A DNA stretch of 64,000 nt from Symsagittifera roscoffensis (GCF_963678635.1 NC_087067.1:35975966-36039965); one strand, 5' to 3'; counted from the stretch's first letter, positions 37,101 through 46,334 are shown. Numbers and translations are program-made. The notes: generated from the sequence alone by a model not told the origin.

Positions 37101-40100
37101 TGAAGATTTCAGGCCAGTCCTTTTGCTCGTAAGCATAAACCGGCGGCTGATTCAATCTTTAATTATTCAGGTTTCACCTGCTCCTTTGTTCTCCCTTTCT
37201 AATAAGGGAATTTTCAACTAGTTTTTATTTGATTTTTTCAAATCAAATATCTTCAACTTATTAGTCCCCTTTGATGAAAACCGCAGCCTTCAGTTTGTCT
37301 TATTAAAAATTCATATTACTCTCTCTGATGCATCATATTGCAGGTGCACCTCTGCTTAATCAAAGCAAGGAGAATTTCAGTGCAGCCGGCAAGACTGCTA
37401 AATATTTATCCAGTTTGTTTCAAGTTAAGTTAAAAGGGACGTATTAATAATCGCCGCCCTTTTAAAATATTGAGCATGAAAAAATGAGAAAAATTTGACA
37501 AGTATTTAAAAAACAAGATTTTATAGTCCTAATAAGAGTAAATCAGTCAATATCTGATTTAGTGAAAAGAGGCTTTAATTTAAATGGCACGCTCCAATTT
37601 AGAATTGGGTCGTTAAATAAACAATTAAGACAATGGTCTTTTGTGTGTGTGTAGTATTTCGCAATACTACAGAACAAATCAAGACTTTTCAATAACTCTG
37701 AAAAATCAGTCATCTGCTATGCAGCTAGTTGTACTCAAACAAAGAAATGCGATGTATCTTTTGATTGGACCTGTTTTCAGGAAAACTTGGATTTAAATAG
37801 ACATTGTACTTGATGCTATACGTGCCTCTGTAAAAATTGTCCTGAATTTTGTCTGTAAAATGTCCTATGGGATCGCTCGTATTGGCTAATTGCAAATTTG
37901 CTATTATAATAACTGATTATTAACACAATCAAGCGCTGGCGGCATAAAAGGAATCCACTTTTCTCCAACCTTCTCCAAAGTTGTGCTCAACCTTCACGTT
38001 CAATTTCATCGGCGAGCGGTTTAGTAGCATGTCTGTACTCAACTTGATACGAGAGAGCCGTTTTTTTCTTCTAATAAGTGTACGCTCACAAAGGAAGCTA
38101 GGAAAGTTGGCTCAGTTGGTCTGAATTTCGTAGTTGGCTTCTTTTTAAAAAAAAATTCACAGCTCATTTTTAGGCACCTTTTTGCCATTTGTTGATGTGT
38201 TTGCGAATTCCAGCTTCGCCTCTTTATAATTATTTATGTTCATTTTTAGGTATTTTTTTCATGTAACAATATAGTTAAATTTATCTTAAGGACCAAGTAA
38301 AGTATAATTTCGTTGATGTTCGCAACAAATTCTTTTCGCCAAAATAAGAGACTGTCTTATAATGAATGATTAAAAAGTGTATTACTACAATGATTAGACC
38401 TGACGAAGCACAAGTGTTGGTTCGGCATGTGCGTGAAGACTCTGCCTCCCGAAGAGTGCACCGCGAGGGCCCTGTTTGGTAGCGAGGGCATGTTTGCAGT
38501 GCCACTCAAACTCGGATTCTGCCGACGACGTATTCCCAATTCTTGCGTGTACAACCCAATTTGTGGAAAAGCTCTTTTTCGACAGCACGAACACCTCCTG
38601 CCACTATGTTAGCAGTTTTGTTCTTTTCAGTCATTTTAAAGTCATTTTTAGTCAATTTCAAAATAAGTATTTGTTTTTAATCCCCCACAAGTTAAGTAAG
38701 ATTTCTTTTGATTATTTCCTTGCGATACCAATTTGGCACGGAATTGTTTGTTAGCATGTATAAGCGCTAGCACAGTAGTTATTAACAACACCCTAGCATC
38801 TTGAAATCAGCTGTTCATGTTTGCAACCTATTTACTGAGTAAGTCATTGTTTTTTTTTGCGTATGCGAAGTGCAACATCGCCTTTGTATCTTCTGTGCAA
38901 AATTAAAATCAAAAACGTGTGCTCCGGATGTCCAGAAAAATTGAACGCTGAGTTTTCTGGTTATTCAGTCTAATTTATTTTTGTCTTTTTCTTTCTAGTG
39001 AGGCGTTCGAACCAGAAGAACAACTTCATTGAACCCAGCATGTTCGTGTTTGACGATGACGTTAGAGTCAATCCCAGTCATGTGAGTGAAAAGTTAAATG
39101 ATCACATTTAACTTTCTGTTTTCATTTGATTTTTTCTGACTCTGCACAACTCCATTAGTGAAAAAAGAATTCATTGCATTCCCAAAATTATTATTTTTTT
39201 CTGATAATACAATACAATTTGACATGATGAACGAACTTGCTATTGAGTGTAGTTTCTTTTCCATAGCTTACATCGCAACATCACGCATTTAGCTTTTTAT
39301 TGCTTGTAACACAACTATTAAAACAGAAACTTTGATGTCAGGAGTGGGAAAAAAACACATATCAAACAGCCTTTCAGACGCGCGATTACCAGCTTCAAAT
39401 TTTCCTTCTAAAAATTGTTAAATAATGTCGTTTTTTTCCAGTTCATGTCAATTCCGGAGGATCAAGTGGTGATCAGGGACTTATCCGGAGGACAGGAACC
39501 ATGTCCTATTCCAGTGAGTGCTTAGTGGTTGTCATGGATCTACTTAACAATCCCCCCCCCCCCCCCTATGGTACCTACTTAAGAATCTCCCCCCCCCCCC
39601 CCCCCCCCTATAACTTACGTGCTCATTTGCTAAGTTCACTTTACGTGCTTATTTGCTAAATGTAACAGCTGTTACCAATTAGAACTTTTTCGGTTTCAGA
39701 ATTTGCTGCATTCTGATTGGCTGAAAGTTCGACTAATTTGCTAGTAATTTGTTAGCTGAACCTACTTAACAATTTCCCTCCCACCTTTTGTAACAGGGGG
39801 GGGGGATTGTTAAGTAGATCCGTTGTCATTATTGAGAGAGAAAGTGTTTTTTAATCGGAACTAGATTTTATTTGCAAATTTGCTAAAAGTTAACATTGCT
39901 TTATTATGAAATCCCACTAACTTTCAGACAGCTGCATATTAGCAAAATTTTATACAGGCCGAAAAAGCACTTTTGAAAAGTTTTGACCAAAAAATGTCTG
40001 AAGTTTGATTCCCGGGTGCACCTTGTTTTTTCGCTATAATTGTGTTTCGTGTTTTCACACTTGTGAAGCAAAATGTATTAGTACGAACTTTGTTTTTTTT

Positions 40101-43100
40101 CCATTCCAAGTTGCAAATATCACAGCTTTGGGGCACCTTCACAGCTTTTTGATAGCATGTGCTTTGTTATTTGAAAGGTGAAAATTTAACACAGCTGATG
40201 CAATTTTAATTCATCAAACGAACGAAAAAAGTTGTTTATTTCACACAGCAATACAATGATAAAAGCTCGATTTCAAAAGTTTTCCAGCACAAAGTATCTT
40301 GCAATTTTTTTGAAATGCATAATTACACAAGCATAACATGTGTTATAGCATGAACTTTCTTTTTTTTCCAACCTAAGTTGCAAAAATTGTTGCGATGCAA
40401 TTGTTGCGACAATTGGTGTTCATTTTGATCCAGCTATTAAGTACAGCCAATGCTAAGGATATTAACACAGACTATTATATTACAAATAGCACTTTAGCTT
40501 CTAAAATCATGGATCTGTAGCGTAGAGGTAGGGAAGGAGACTAGCAGCAAAATGAGAGGGTTCGAACCTGGGCAGGGTCGGATGTTTTTAATGAACTTTT
40601 TCGTATACTAGTTTAAATTCATCCGCTCTATAATTTGAGACATGTTAGTTGGTAAATTTCCTATTCAAATTGACTGGTACTGCTAATGCGTCTGAATTGG
40701 CTTGCGTCGCCTAGCAATTATGTAGACTCATAATTGGCGTGCGTCCCTTAGGAAATTTAGTAGACACAAAGTCTTATTCATTTGGTTTTTCCCAGTAGCG
40801 TTGTCGGACATATTTTTGCTTGCGTATGCGAAGTGCAACTTTGCTTCTGTGTTTATACATGTTTTGGCTTTATGCTTTCCAATTTATTACATGCAAAAAT
40901 GTGTCTTTTTGTATTTGAGGCTACTCTTGCTGCATTGAATTGGCAATTTATTAGCATTTGTAGCTGCGTATTTGGTGGCTATTTTCTGAGAACTTGCAGC
41001 CTCCGTGGCTGAGTGGTTAGTGCATGAGAATCAAATTTTCTAGGTCGCAGATTAGAATCCGACACGTTCCCGTGTTTTCGCTAATTCGAAACTTATTTCT
41101 AATTTTTCTAATTTTACTTGATAGAGCTGCTTTTTGGTCGTGTTCTCGCAAATGGTTGTGAAGCACAGCTTCGCCTCTGTGTAATTTTTGATTTTTCGTC
41201 TAAATTCGAGCAAACGATCATGCCTATTTATGCTTAATTTTAGCCGTTTGCAATCGCTTATTTATGCTGAGTTTAATTTTAAGAAACAAAAACTTCAAAA
41301 GTTCAAAAAGTTTCTGCAAAATTAAAAATTTGAATTTTTTGGAAAAAATGTGAATCATTTTTTTCGAGTCAATTTTCTTCAAAAATTGTTGTCCTGCTTG
41401 CTTATATTACTATGATTATCGAATATGCCCAAATTATAATATTACGTCAGATCTTTTTCATCACACCACGCAGAATAACTACATCAATTTGGAAAAAAAA
41501 AACTTTTTTCTTTTAGTTTTTTAATGGCGATGGTCGGAACATTCTGTGCTACTTTGTTCTGAAATATTGACGGCTTAGTTTAAGTTCTGCTTCATTTTCA
41601 AACAATCATTTTAATAACTCTGGAATATTATGTTAGATTTTTAACCACTGTATATATCTAACAATCGAACTTCAGAAATAACTTTTTTTCGATGACGTAT
41701 AAAGAACATTGCAAGACTTATTATTGAAATTTTATCCGCTGACTGATTCGATTTTTTTCAGACTAGTTTTGATTGTGATTTTTCAAATTTTGACTGGCGC
41801 GGTTTAAAATCTATAATCTTGGTTCCCGAATTTTATTTCTGATTTTGTCAAGTTTTCATTTTTTTTGTAATTGCTGAGAGTGCTCATGAAAAGCTTACAT
41901 AAAGGTAATTTTCAATGTTTGTTATCATCATTTTATGAACACGAACTTTTATTGTTTTAATTTCAATGATTGTTCCGATCATGGAAAATTAGAAAGATCT
42001 TTGTCTTGGGATGTGTTTCAGTTATTTTTTTTTCAAGCAGTCTGGTACCACAAATAAGCACCGGAATGGGTCCAGTGATGTACCGTATTAAAGTTTTTCC
42101 GTCGTGACTTGAACGATATTAATTTTTTCCGTTTCGAGGAAAATTGATTTAAAATTTCTGAGCTTTAGTCGATTTTCGCGAGTAAAGCAAGGGAGTAGAT
42201 ATAATGAGAAAATTATTTCTTAGTAGTAGTGAAAAATTTTGTTTCGCCGCAAAAAACGAGAGTATTATTACGAAGAAATTTTTTTCAAACCTGTCGCAAT
42301 CAAATTGCTCTTTTGGTGGCACTTTTGTTTATTTCATTTTAATCATATTCTTTTTTTCAGAAACTACTGCTTCGTTTTTCAAAAAATGGTACTAACGGAC
42401 AAACTGGCTGCTCTTTTATGTTTCAGCATAATTTGCTAGTCTCTTTCCATTTCATCCCATGCTTCACGGCCTTCGAATTTTTCAGTTGGGGTATTATTGA
42501 CCAATTTGTTGTGACTGTTTTCGTTTTTTCAAAAAACGAACTCACAAATCTGAGGTAAGGGTTTCAATTTTTTTGGTATTCTTGTTCCGAAATTAATTGT
42601 TGACTAATACGCCTAATTCGCTAGCTTTGTACGCGCTCGTATAGTTTCTTCACCAAATTACACACAGAAAGCGATACTATTTTTAAAAAAAAAAATTTCT
42701 AAATTTTTTTTTTCATGAATGTGTTGGGAACACTATGTGATACTTGCACAGCCACCGACCCAGTCTTGTATGAGTATAAAATAATGCGTTCCTGGTATCG
42801 CTTATAAAGTTTTGAGAAGCTCCATATCGCCTCTGTATTTAACCCAGGGGGAGGACTATCTGGATATCGATACCTTCACCCCCCAAAGGGTCGGTCCCCC
42901 TTTGGTAACGTAATGATTTATGGCATCATCTTTAGGCTGACCAACCCTTAATCTTTGATAAATATAAACCTAAACGTTTCGAAAGGGTTTGCTTGTGTTG
43001 TTTATAACGCCGCACTACGGCTGTCGTACAAAATTTTGGAATCTGTGATAATTGAGAAACCACCTGGTAAAAATGAAAAATGAGAAAATGAACTGAATTA

Positions 43101-43467
43101 TTTTATGATTGTCTTTCTCTATGTTAAAAAATCAAAAAACCAAATATTGATATATTTTTACAAAAAATCTCTATGGTTGTTAACTCTAACTGAACATCAG
43201 CTCGAAACTTCGAATGCTGTCAACATGTATATAGATTTTTTGTTGCATCTGAGCCCCAACTATTCTACAGATTGTAACGTATCAGGACTGTTTGTGCAGG
43301 TTGTGAATGGAGTGGACGACAATCTGGACCTGTTCTTCAAGTACTGTTGCAGAAGCAGAGTGGAGCAGGGATCCCAGGTGTCCCACATCATCCAGCAGAG
43401 TGTGGCCACCGCCAACAACTCAGCCGAAAAACCACAAGTGTGCTGCATATGTCCACTAATATGCGAG
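21983..43467 (+). CDS. SETDB1: SETDB1-like histone H3K9 methyltransferase, N-terminal and regulatory part (14 exons, incomplete)
   Basis: Fourteen segments with GT-AG borders and matching phases join into about 717 codons. Order: coiled-coil segment (exons 1-3), first Tudor-like region (exons 4-7), second/third Tudor (exons 7-9), Ser/Lys-rich linker (exon 10), MBD (exons 11-12) and the beginning of pre-SET (exons 13-14). Marker text: RFLVFFEGGSFGHVIP matches the SETDB1 Tudor line that in human reads RFLIFFDDGYASYV. A second marker, HKCWFGMC followed by VPLKLGF and VYNPICGKAL, matches the Cys-flanked split MBD. Exons 13-14 give RDLSGGQEPCPIPVVNGVDD and then CCICPLIC, the first pre-SET zinc-cluster Cys. 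SETDB1/Eggless trimethylates H3K9 in nuclei and silences transposons. No remaining pre-SET, SET or post-SET exon was found, so the gene runs beyond the window, has an intron over 20 kb, or is broken. Start exon(s) are also missing. Confidence 0.8.
22465..22534 (+). CDS. SETDB1: SETDB1-like exon 2 seen (coiled coil)
   Basis: The donor is CAAG|GTATGT. The acceptor CTCCGAG at 22464 keeps phase 0 with the previous exon. A stronger-looking TTTTAG at 22445 would need a different upstream phase. It encodes a heptad-like helix (MTERLEQCTQKIHDLENT). Confidence 0.55.
22535..24205. other. Intron filled by a MITE-family element
   Basis: Most of the intron is the 22879-24058 element. The rest is AT-rich and holds no recognisable exon. 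Confidence 0.5.
22879..24058. mobile_element. 1.18-kb element with mariner-like MITE ends
   Basis: The left end CAGTGCTGATTTAATTTATC and the right end (reverse complement CAGCGCTGATTCAAATTATC) are inverted repeats of the 16.7-kb family. TA follows the right end (24059-24060), while the left flank is not TA. There is no transposase frame. It is contained wholly in one intron. Confidence 0.6.
24206..24246 (+). CDS. SETDB1: SETDB1-like exon 3 seen
   Basis: The acceptor is TTTTCTTTAG and the donor TTTAAG|GTAAGC. Phase 1 in, phase 0 out. It completes the helical segment (EMRRTDMEMEAMFK). Confidence 0.65.
24610..24719 (+). CDS. SETDB1: SETDB1-like exon 4 seen
   Basis: The acceptor is TTGTGTTTTAG and the donor TTCGAG|GTAAAT. 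It ends in phase 2. It opens the region before the first Tudor (EYGEFGSVDVWLSSC). Confidence 0.7.
24839..25067 (+). CDS. SETDB1: SETDB1-like exon 5 seen (first Tudor-like region)
   Basis: The acceptor GGCATAG is weak but is the only one nearby that keeps phase 2 open. The donor is AATCAG|GTAATT. It encodes FVLVEKFSKKQSNGKSFWKY and adjacent residues, 76 codons plus one base. Confidence 0.7.
25389..25526 (+). CDS. SETDB1: SETDB1-like exon 6 seen
   Basis: The acceptor is AACCTTTTCAG and the donor CACCCA|GTAATG. It is exactly 46 codons, phase 0 to 0. It links the first Tudor-like region to the next. Confidence 0.7.
25527..27744. other. Intron with hAT-like element and AT-rich repeats
   Basis: It contains the 25573-25932 element. 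It also has a small inverted repeat (GAAAAATGCTTGTCATA near 26270 against its complement near 26365) and a hairpin-tail repeat relic at about 27240-27275. No exon was recognised. Confidence 0.4.
25573..25932. mobile_element. hAT-like non-autonomous element with perfect 8-bp TSD
   Basis: The terminal inverted repeats are CAGGAGTAGATTTAGG and CCTAGATCCACCCCTG. They are flanked by the identical 8-bp target duplication GGAAAAAG at 25565-25572 and 25933-25940. The length is 360 bases, with no transposase. A related copy in inverse orientation is at 43872-44269. Confidence 0.8.
27745..27902 (+). CDS. SETDB1: SETDB1-like exon 7 seen (Tudor)
   Basis: The acceptor is TTTGTTCCCAG and the donor AATAG|GTAATT. 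Phase 0 to 2. It encodes STYKIGQSVLVRIRSDEDDE and FKKAIVADLPSEDNEN, which line up with the start of the second SETDB1 Tudor. Confidence 0.8.
28079..30735. repeat. Tandem segmental duplication, about 1.1 and 1.5 kb copies
   Basis: Copy A (28079-29217) and copy B (29218-30735) share markers in the same order: GAAAGCCTCGATTTTA, CCTGGCTCAGTGGTTAA, CCCGAGCACAAACATTGCG, CTGCATCTTCAAATTTCTGTG and AAATCAAGTGAAATAAATTA. Copy B has about 390 extra bases (about 29560-29950). Each copy has a tRNA-like A-box stretch (28298 and 29436) and is therefore SINE-related. Confidence 0.7.
28327..28401. repeat. 24-bp palindrome beside SINE-like A-box
   Basis: The arms 28327-28350 and 28378-28401 are almost exact reverse complements (TTCTGTCACTACCTGGGG core). 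They enclose a smaller GCCCA...TGGGC stem. The homologous site at about 29462-29541 in the second copy has partly decayed. Confidence 0.6.
31204..31555. mobile_element. Foldback element with arms of about 165 bp
   Basis: Reverse-complementary arms run from TTTGTTGAT (31204) inward to AAGAGTAATAA and back out to ATCAACAAA (31555). They share GAACAAAGGCAAGAGTAATA and GTTCGCTTTTGTTCAAAGCA blocks. The central loop is only about 30 bases. No clear target-site duplication or transposase frame is seen. Confidence 0.65.
33519..33535. repeat. Perfect GCGAAGC-TCT-GCTTCGC hairpin (dispersed family)
   Basis: This is the best copy of a short dispersed motif also seen near 10518, 21159, 27250, 38212, 38868, 40830, 41160, 42828 and 45674. 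It is usually followed by CTCTGTGT and T-rich sequence. In some copies a tRNA-like A-box lies 150-250 bases upstream, as expected of a SINE tail. Confidence 0.55.
34252..34473 (+). CDS. SETDB1: SETDB1-like exon 8 seen (Tudor core)
   Basis: The acceptor is AACGTGTTCAG and the donor AAAAG|GTGAGA. Phase 2 to 2. It encodes the diagnostic FLVFFEGGSFGHVIP line and then DVQAYLYLVKKHGRPEVV, which match consecutive SETDB1 Tudor segments. Confidence 0.85.
34474..35011. other. Intron, AT-rich with C-run
   Basis: A C-run (34527-34537) and a short AAC repeat (about 34815-34830) are the only notable features. Confidence 0.4.
35012..35132 (+). CDS. SETDB1: SETDB1-like exon 9 seen (Tudor end)
   Basis: The acceptor is TTCTCGTTTAG and the donor TCCAAG|GTAAAA. 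Phase 2 to 0. It encodes SKWSGLLMRVKLPDDHSLRW, corresponding to the final Tudor strand region. Confidence 0.8.
35430..35838 (+). CDS. SETDB1: SETDB1-like exon 10 seen (linker)
   Basis: The acceptor is TTGCTCTAG and the donor GACGCAG|GTAAGA. This is the longest exon, with 136 codons plus one base. The Ser/Lys/Pro-rich linker has two similar stretches (DLYEIPISPSKAVKA and DIYVVPATPSK...APSKAIKA), a short internal repeat with the look of a peptide binding motif. Confidence 0.8.
35839..38397. other. Intron with one possible optional exon
   Basis: AT-rich. A candidate exon lies at 37344-37412, and a hairpin-tail repeat copy lies at about 38200-38225. Nothing else was recognised. Confidence 0.35.
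37344..37412 (+). CDS. Possible optional SETDB1-like exon (23 codons)
   Basis: A good acceptor (ATATTGCAG) opens a segment that keeps phase 1 on both sides if the weak donor GTTTGT is used. It would add GAPLLNQSKENFSAAGK and a few more residues to the linker before the MBD. There is no homology support. Confidence 0.2.
38398..38607 (+). CDS. SETDB1: SETDB1-like exon 11 seen (MBD)
   Basis: The acceptor is AATGATTAG and the donor CTAT|GTTAGC; 210 bases, phase 1 to 1. It encodes HKCWFGMC, then VPLKLGFCRRRIP and VYNPICGKALFRQHEHL. This matches the SETDB1 order of Cys pair, PLL-type strand, arginines, Y-x-P-C-G and helix. The GC content is higher than in the flanks. Confidence 0.8.
38608..38998. 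other. Short intron with hairpin-tail repeat copy
   Basis: A member of the dispersed motif family lies at about 38862-38895 (TATGCGAAGTGCAACATCGCC). Otherwise AT-rich. Confidence 0.4.
38999..39081 (+). CDS. SETDB1: SETDB1-like exon 12 seen (MBD end)
   Basis: The acceptor is TTTTTCTTTCTAG and the donor AGTCAT|GTGAGT. It encodes NNFIEPSMFVFDDDVRVNP, the counterpart of the conserved end of the SETDB1 MBD. Confidence 0.8.
39082..39441. other. Intron, AT-rich, nothing recognised
   Basis: A 360-base intron without visible repeats beyond T-runs. Confidence 0.4.
39442..39513 (+). CDS. SETDB1: SETDB1-like exon 13 seen (start of pre-SET)
   Basis: The acceptor is TTTTTTTCCAG and the donor ATTCCA|GTGAGT; exactly 24 codons. 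It encodes QVVIRDLSGGQEPCPIP, matching the stretch that leads into pre-SET in SETDB1 (D-I-x-x-G-x-E-x-V-P). Confidence 0.8.
39536..39821. mobile_element. Foldback element with poly-C/poly-G arms
   Basis: The left arm is GGATCTACTTAACAATC followed by a C-run (39536-39565). The right arm is a G-run followed by GATTGTTAAGTAGATCC (to 39821), the exact complement. A second C-run lies at 39590-39608. It starts only 23 bases after the exon 13 donor. Confidence 0.7.
40505..40585 (+). repeat. tRNA-like SINE head
   Basis: An A-box-like TAGCGTAGAGGTAGGG and a B-box-like GGGTTCGAACC are spaced as in a tRNA, but the acceptor and T stems do not pair well. It is read as a tRNA-derived repeat, not a tRNA gene. 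Confidence 0.45.
40987..41190 (+). repeat. SINE-like copy: tRNA-like head plus hairpin tail
   Basis: The head has TGGCTGAGTGGTTAG (A box) and GATTAGAATCC (B box). The tail at about 41150-41180 carries GAAGCACAGCTTCGCCTCTG and then a T-run. Confidence 0.5.
43300..43467 (+). CDS. SETDB1: SETDB1-like exon 14 seen (pre-SET, last exon found)
   Basis: The acceptor is CTGTTTGTGCAG and the donor TGCGAG|GTCAGG; exactly 56 codons. It encodes VVNGVDDNLDLFFKY and ends in CCICPLICE, the Cys spacing of the first pre-SET zinc cluster (C-x-C-x3-C). No following exon was found up to 64000. Confidence 0.75.
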
Positions 43468-43871
43468 GTCAGGTCCATTAGTTGGATAATTGGGCATGTG
43501 TCAGTTTGAGCGTATGACAATTTGAGCTTCTATTTTGAGCATATGTATTTCAATTTGAGAATTTGAACATATTTCAATTTGAGCATACGTAACTGAGCTC
43601 CCACAATTTTGACTCTGGGCTTATACTATACTCCAATAAATGGGAGAAGATGGTGATTTTTTAATGAAAAGAATTTAAAAGGGGAAGGGGAGTTCTCAAC
43701 GAAAGAGGGATGGTCCTTTTTTGGTTAAATCAGCCTACGGGAGAACGTGCTCGGAACCGCAGATTGATTCAATTTTAAGAGTGCCTGTTATTCACACAAG
43801 TTAAGCGTTGTGTATTAATACAAAGGATTTCTATCTAACCTAAGTCGCACATAAAAGTGCTAATTTGGTAG

Positions 43872-44269
43872 CAGGGGCGGATCTAGGATTTTCTCGCGGG
43901 GAGGGCGGATTTTCAAAAAAAAAAGTTGAAATTTTGTTGACCTTTTTTTAGGTCGACCTAATTGATTTTCCGAACTCTCCCAAAGCATTATAAAGACCCT
44001 GTTTTGGTAAAACTTTCTTCGCCGCAGGCGAAAATTTGAAAAACAGGCCAACAAAAGGCATTTTTAGGCACTTTTTATAAAATTTTGACCAAATATCGCG
44101 TTTTTTTGGCGCGCGCGCTCTCCCCTTAAAGTTAGTTTAAATTGGCGCCGAGGAGCCTTTAGATAAATTTTAAGGGCAGTCAGCGAAAAATGGATATCTC
44201 AAAATAGTTTGAATTGCTGAAAGGGGCGTCCAAACACACCCCCAATACCCCCACCCTGATCCGACCCTG
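43872..44269. mobile_element. hAT-like non-autonomous element, inverse copy
   Basis: The ends CAGGGGCGGATCTAGGATT and CCTGATCCGACCCTG are terminal inverted repeats. The flanks TTTGGTAG (43864-43871) and TTTGGAGC (44270-44277) look like an eroded 8-bp duplication. The interior (GGTCGACCTAA, GGATATCTCAAAATA) matches the 25573-25932 element on the other strand. Confidence 0.7.
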
Positions 44270-44739
44270 TTTGGAGCACTTTTTGGTATATTTCAATTTA
44301 ATATCATTTGAGCCTGTTTAAAGATAAACAACTCAATAGCATATGTTCTTGTTTTGTTTTTGGCTAGTGTAAGGTCCTGTTTGAAAAAAAAAACAGTTAT
44401 TATGAAAACGTATTGGATTTGTTGTTTTTTGTTTTTTTTAGACGCTTTGCAAAATTTTTGCTTTTTTAGCAGGAAAATAAGTTTTTCTCAATTATTACTG
44501 TGCTTCTTTCAAAAAAATGGTACTAATGGACAAACCGGCTGCTCTTCTATGCGCTTTCATATTTCGCTAGTCTCTTTCCATTTTATTTGATATTTGATCT
44601 GTTTTGATTTTTTTTTTCATTTTCTCAAATAATAAATGCACAGATCCGAAACGAAGGTTATAAAGAGGAGAAAAAATAATGGGGATCTCCCCTTTTCAAG
44701 CGGTTGTTCCCTAAGTTTCGTAGAATAGGTTATAGTCTC

Positions 44740-45360
44740 AAACAAACCCATTTTTTGAATTTTGGTTATTTTTAAAACAATTTCTATTTTCTAAAAACTA
44801 CCCTGCCAAATTGGAGATTAAGGGTTTATCCGAAAAAAAAATCAGTTATGTGAATCTTCCTTGCGCTAACGGCTATGCACTGCTGTTTGAAAAAAAAACA
44901 TGGCTCTGGAAATTGTCCAGTTTTTGAATTTTTGCCCTTTTTTTGGAACCCCTTTTTTTCTGCAAAAACTAAACTGCTGATTCCGAGGTTGATAGTTCAT
45001 TCGAACTAACATTGTGCTTAAATATTCCCTGAGTAATCTGTTTTATTTTTTTTGTAAATTAGGCCAATATGGACTTGAGGGAAATCCATTCTTTAAAAAT
45101 TGTACCGTTTTTTGGAAGGTTCATCACTATTCTCGAAAACGACTAGCTACATCTGATCAATTTTAACGTATCAATCCTAACATTAAAGCGCTGAAATTAA
45201 CCCTGCATTAGAGGCTATTCCCATACTTCAGCGGTAGATATTTTTTATGGGTTTTGGAAAAGGCATATTTTTGATTTTTTGATCGTTTTTGGAATTTTTC
45301 TCACTTTTTCGAAAACTAACAAGACAAATCTGAGTTAAAGAATTCAATTGAAAGAGGCAG
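44740..45360. repeat. Second locus of the degenerate 150-base tandem family
   Basis: Units with CTGATTCCGAGGTTGATAG, CAAATCTGAGTTAAAGAATT and GCTA(A/T)...CTATGCAC stretches resemble the 15770-16520 repeats but are more diverged. Confidence 0.4.
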
Positions 45361-45423
45361 TAGCAGTTTTATCTTCTAAGTAAGCAGCCAATCTCTTACT
45401 TAAGCAAAGAAATCATCAGGGTT

Positions 45424-45705
45424 TCGTGTAAGTGACCGTGGCGCAGATGCGAGGACGCGAGAGGTACTCCTAATCATCTGGTCGGAGATTCAAATTCGGA
45501 ACAGTGAGTTAGTTTTTTTTATGCTGCTTTATTGGCGGCTAGTTTTAGTAAAAATAAAAGCAGCGGTTGAGCAGATGTGAGAACGTGATACTCCTAATCT
45601 CCGAATTGATATTCAAAAATACCTGTTTTTGCCTGTTTAAAGTTTTTTTTGCGTTTTCCTCGCTTGTGTTTGCAAAGCGCAGCCTCGCCTCTGTGTTATT
45701 TTTTG
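45424..45705 (+). repeat. SINE-like copy with duplicated tRNA-like head
   Basis: A tRNA-like head (ACCGTGGCGCAGATGCGAGG ... GAGATTCAAATTC) is followed at about 45560 by a shortened second head (GTTGAGCAGATGTGAGAACG). A hairpin-tail motif (AAAGCGCAGCCTCGCCTCTG) lies at about 45672-45692. Confidence 0.45.
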
Positions 45706-46334
45706 CGATAGTTTTGTCAAGGACACAAATTTCTGGGACATAAATTTCTATGTACCATTTAAAAGATATGTCTGCGGAATCCAGACGCGAGCAAGCACAG
45801 AATTCAGTCATCAGTTATGACACTTATACCTCCTTTAGTTCACTTACATTTGTAGTTGATTGACGCTCCAAATTGCTCTTTGCTGAGTACTAGCTATTGC
45901 AGAGTTTCAATAAATACAAGATTGATCTTAGTAAACCTTGCGCTATGTTCTTTTAGTAAGAACTAATCGTTCAGTAGAACGTATGCTCTCAGTTTAGTTA
46001 TAGAAAAATCTCTTGCCCAATATGTTGCCCCTTCACGCTTGATCAAACTGTTTGAATTGTAAAAATAGGTTTATAAGCTTCGAATTGAGTGTCATTTTGT
46101 ATTTGAAAAAGTTAATTGTTATTCGTCATTGCATGAAGTTGTTGATCCTGGGAGGGAAACTATGTTTTGATAATTCTGTGGAGAAGGAAAAATATGCGTT
46201 TTAACAAGTTTTTTCTCGAAAGGTTTCAAGTGATTGTTTGAAGCTTCTTGTGTCAAAAAAGATATTGATTGGTTTTGTTTTTTTTATTCGACTAGTAAAA
46301 ACAAACGGAGAAATCGTATAACGGAAAAAAAAAA

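Larger units (their letters stand above)
39514..43299. other. 3.8-kb intron with foldback, SINE-like copies and repeats
   Basis: It contains the poly-C foldback (39536-39821), tRNA-headed copies (about 40505 and 40987), several hairpin-tail motifs (40830, 41160, 42828) and a repeat block at 42285-42465. The last is shared with 44424-44590 (GGTACTAA(C/T)GGACAAAC, CTAGTCTCTTTCCATTT). Confidence 0.45.
43468..46100. other. Repeat-rich stretch between last SETDB1-like exon and the tRNA array
   Basis: It contains a hAT-like element (43872-44269), the 44424-44590 copy of the block seen at 42285-42465, degenerate tandem units (44740-45360) and two tRNA-like/SINE pieces (45424-45700). No exon was recognised. 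Confidence 0.45.

Noticed and set aside
40505..40585. Candidate tRNA gene on the + strand
   Set aside because: A- and B-box-like text is present, but acceptor and T stems do not pair; better explained as a SINE head.
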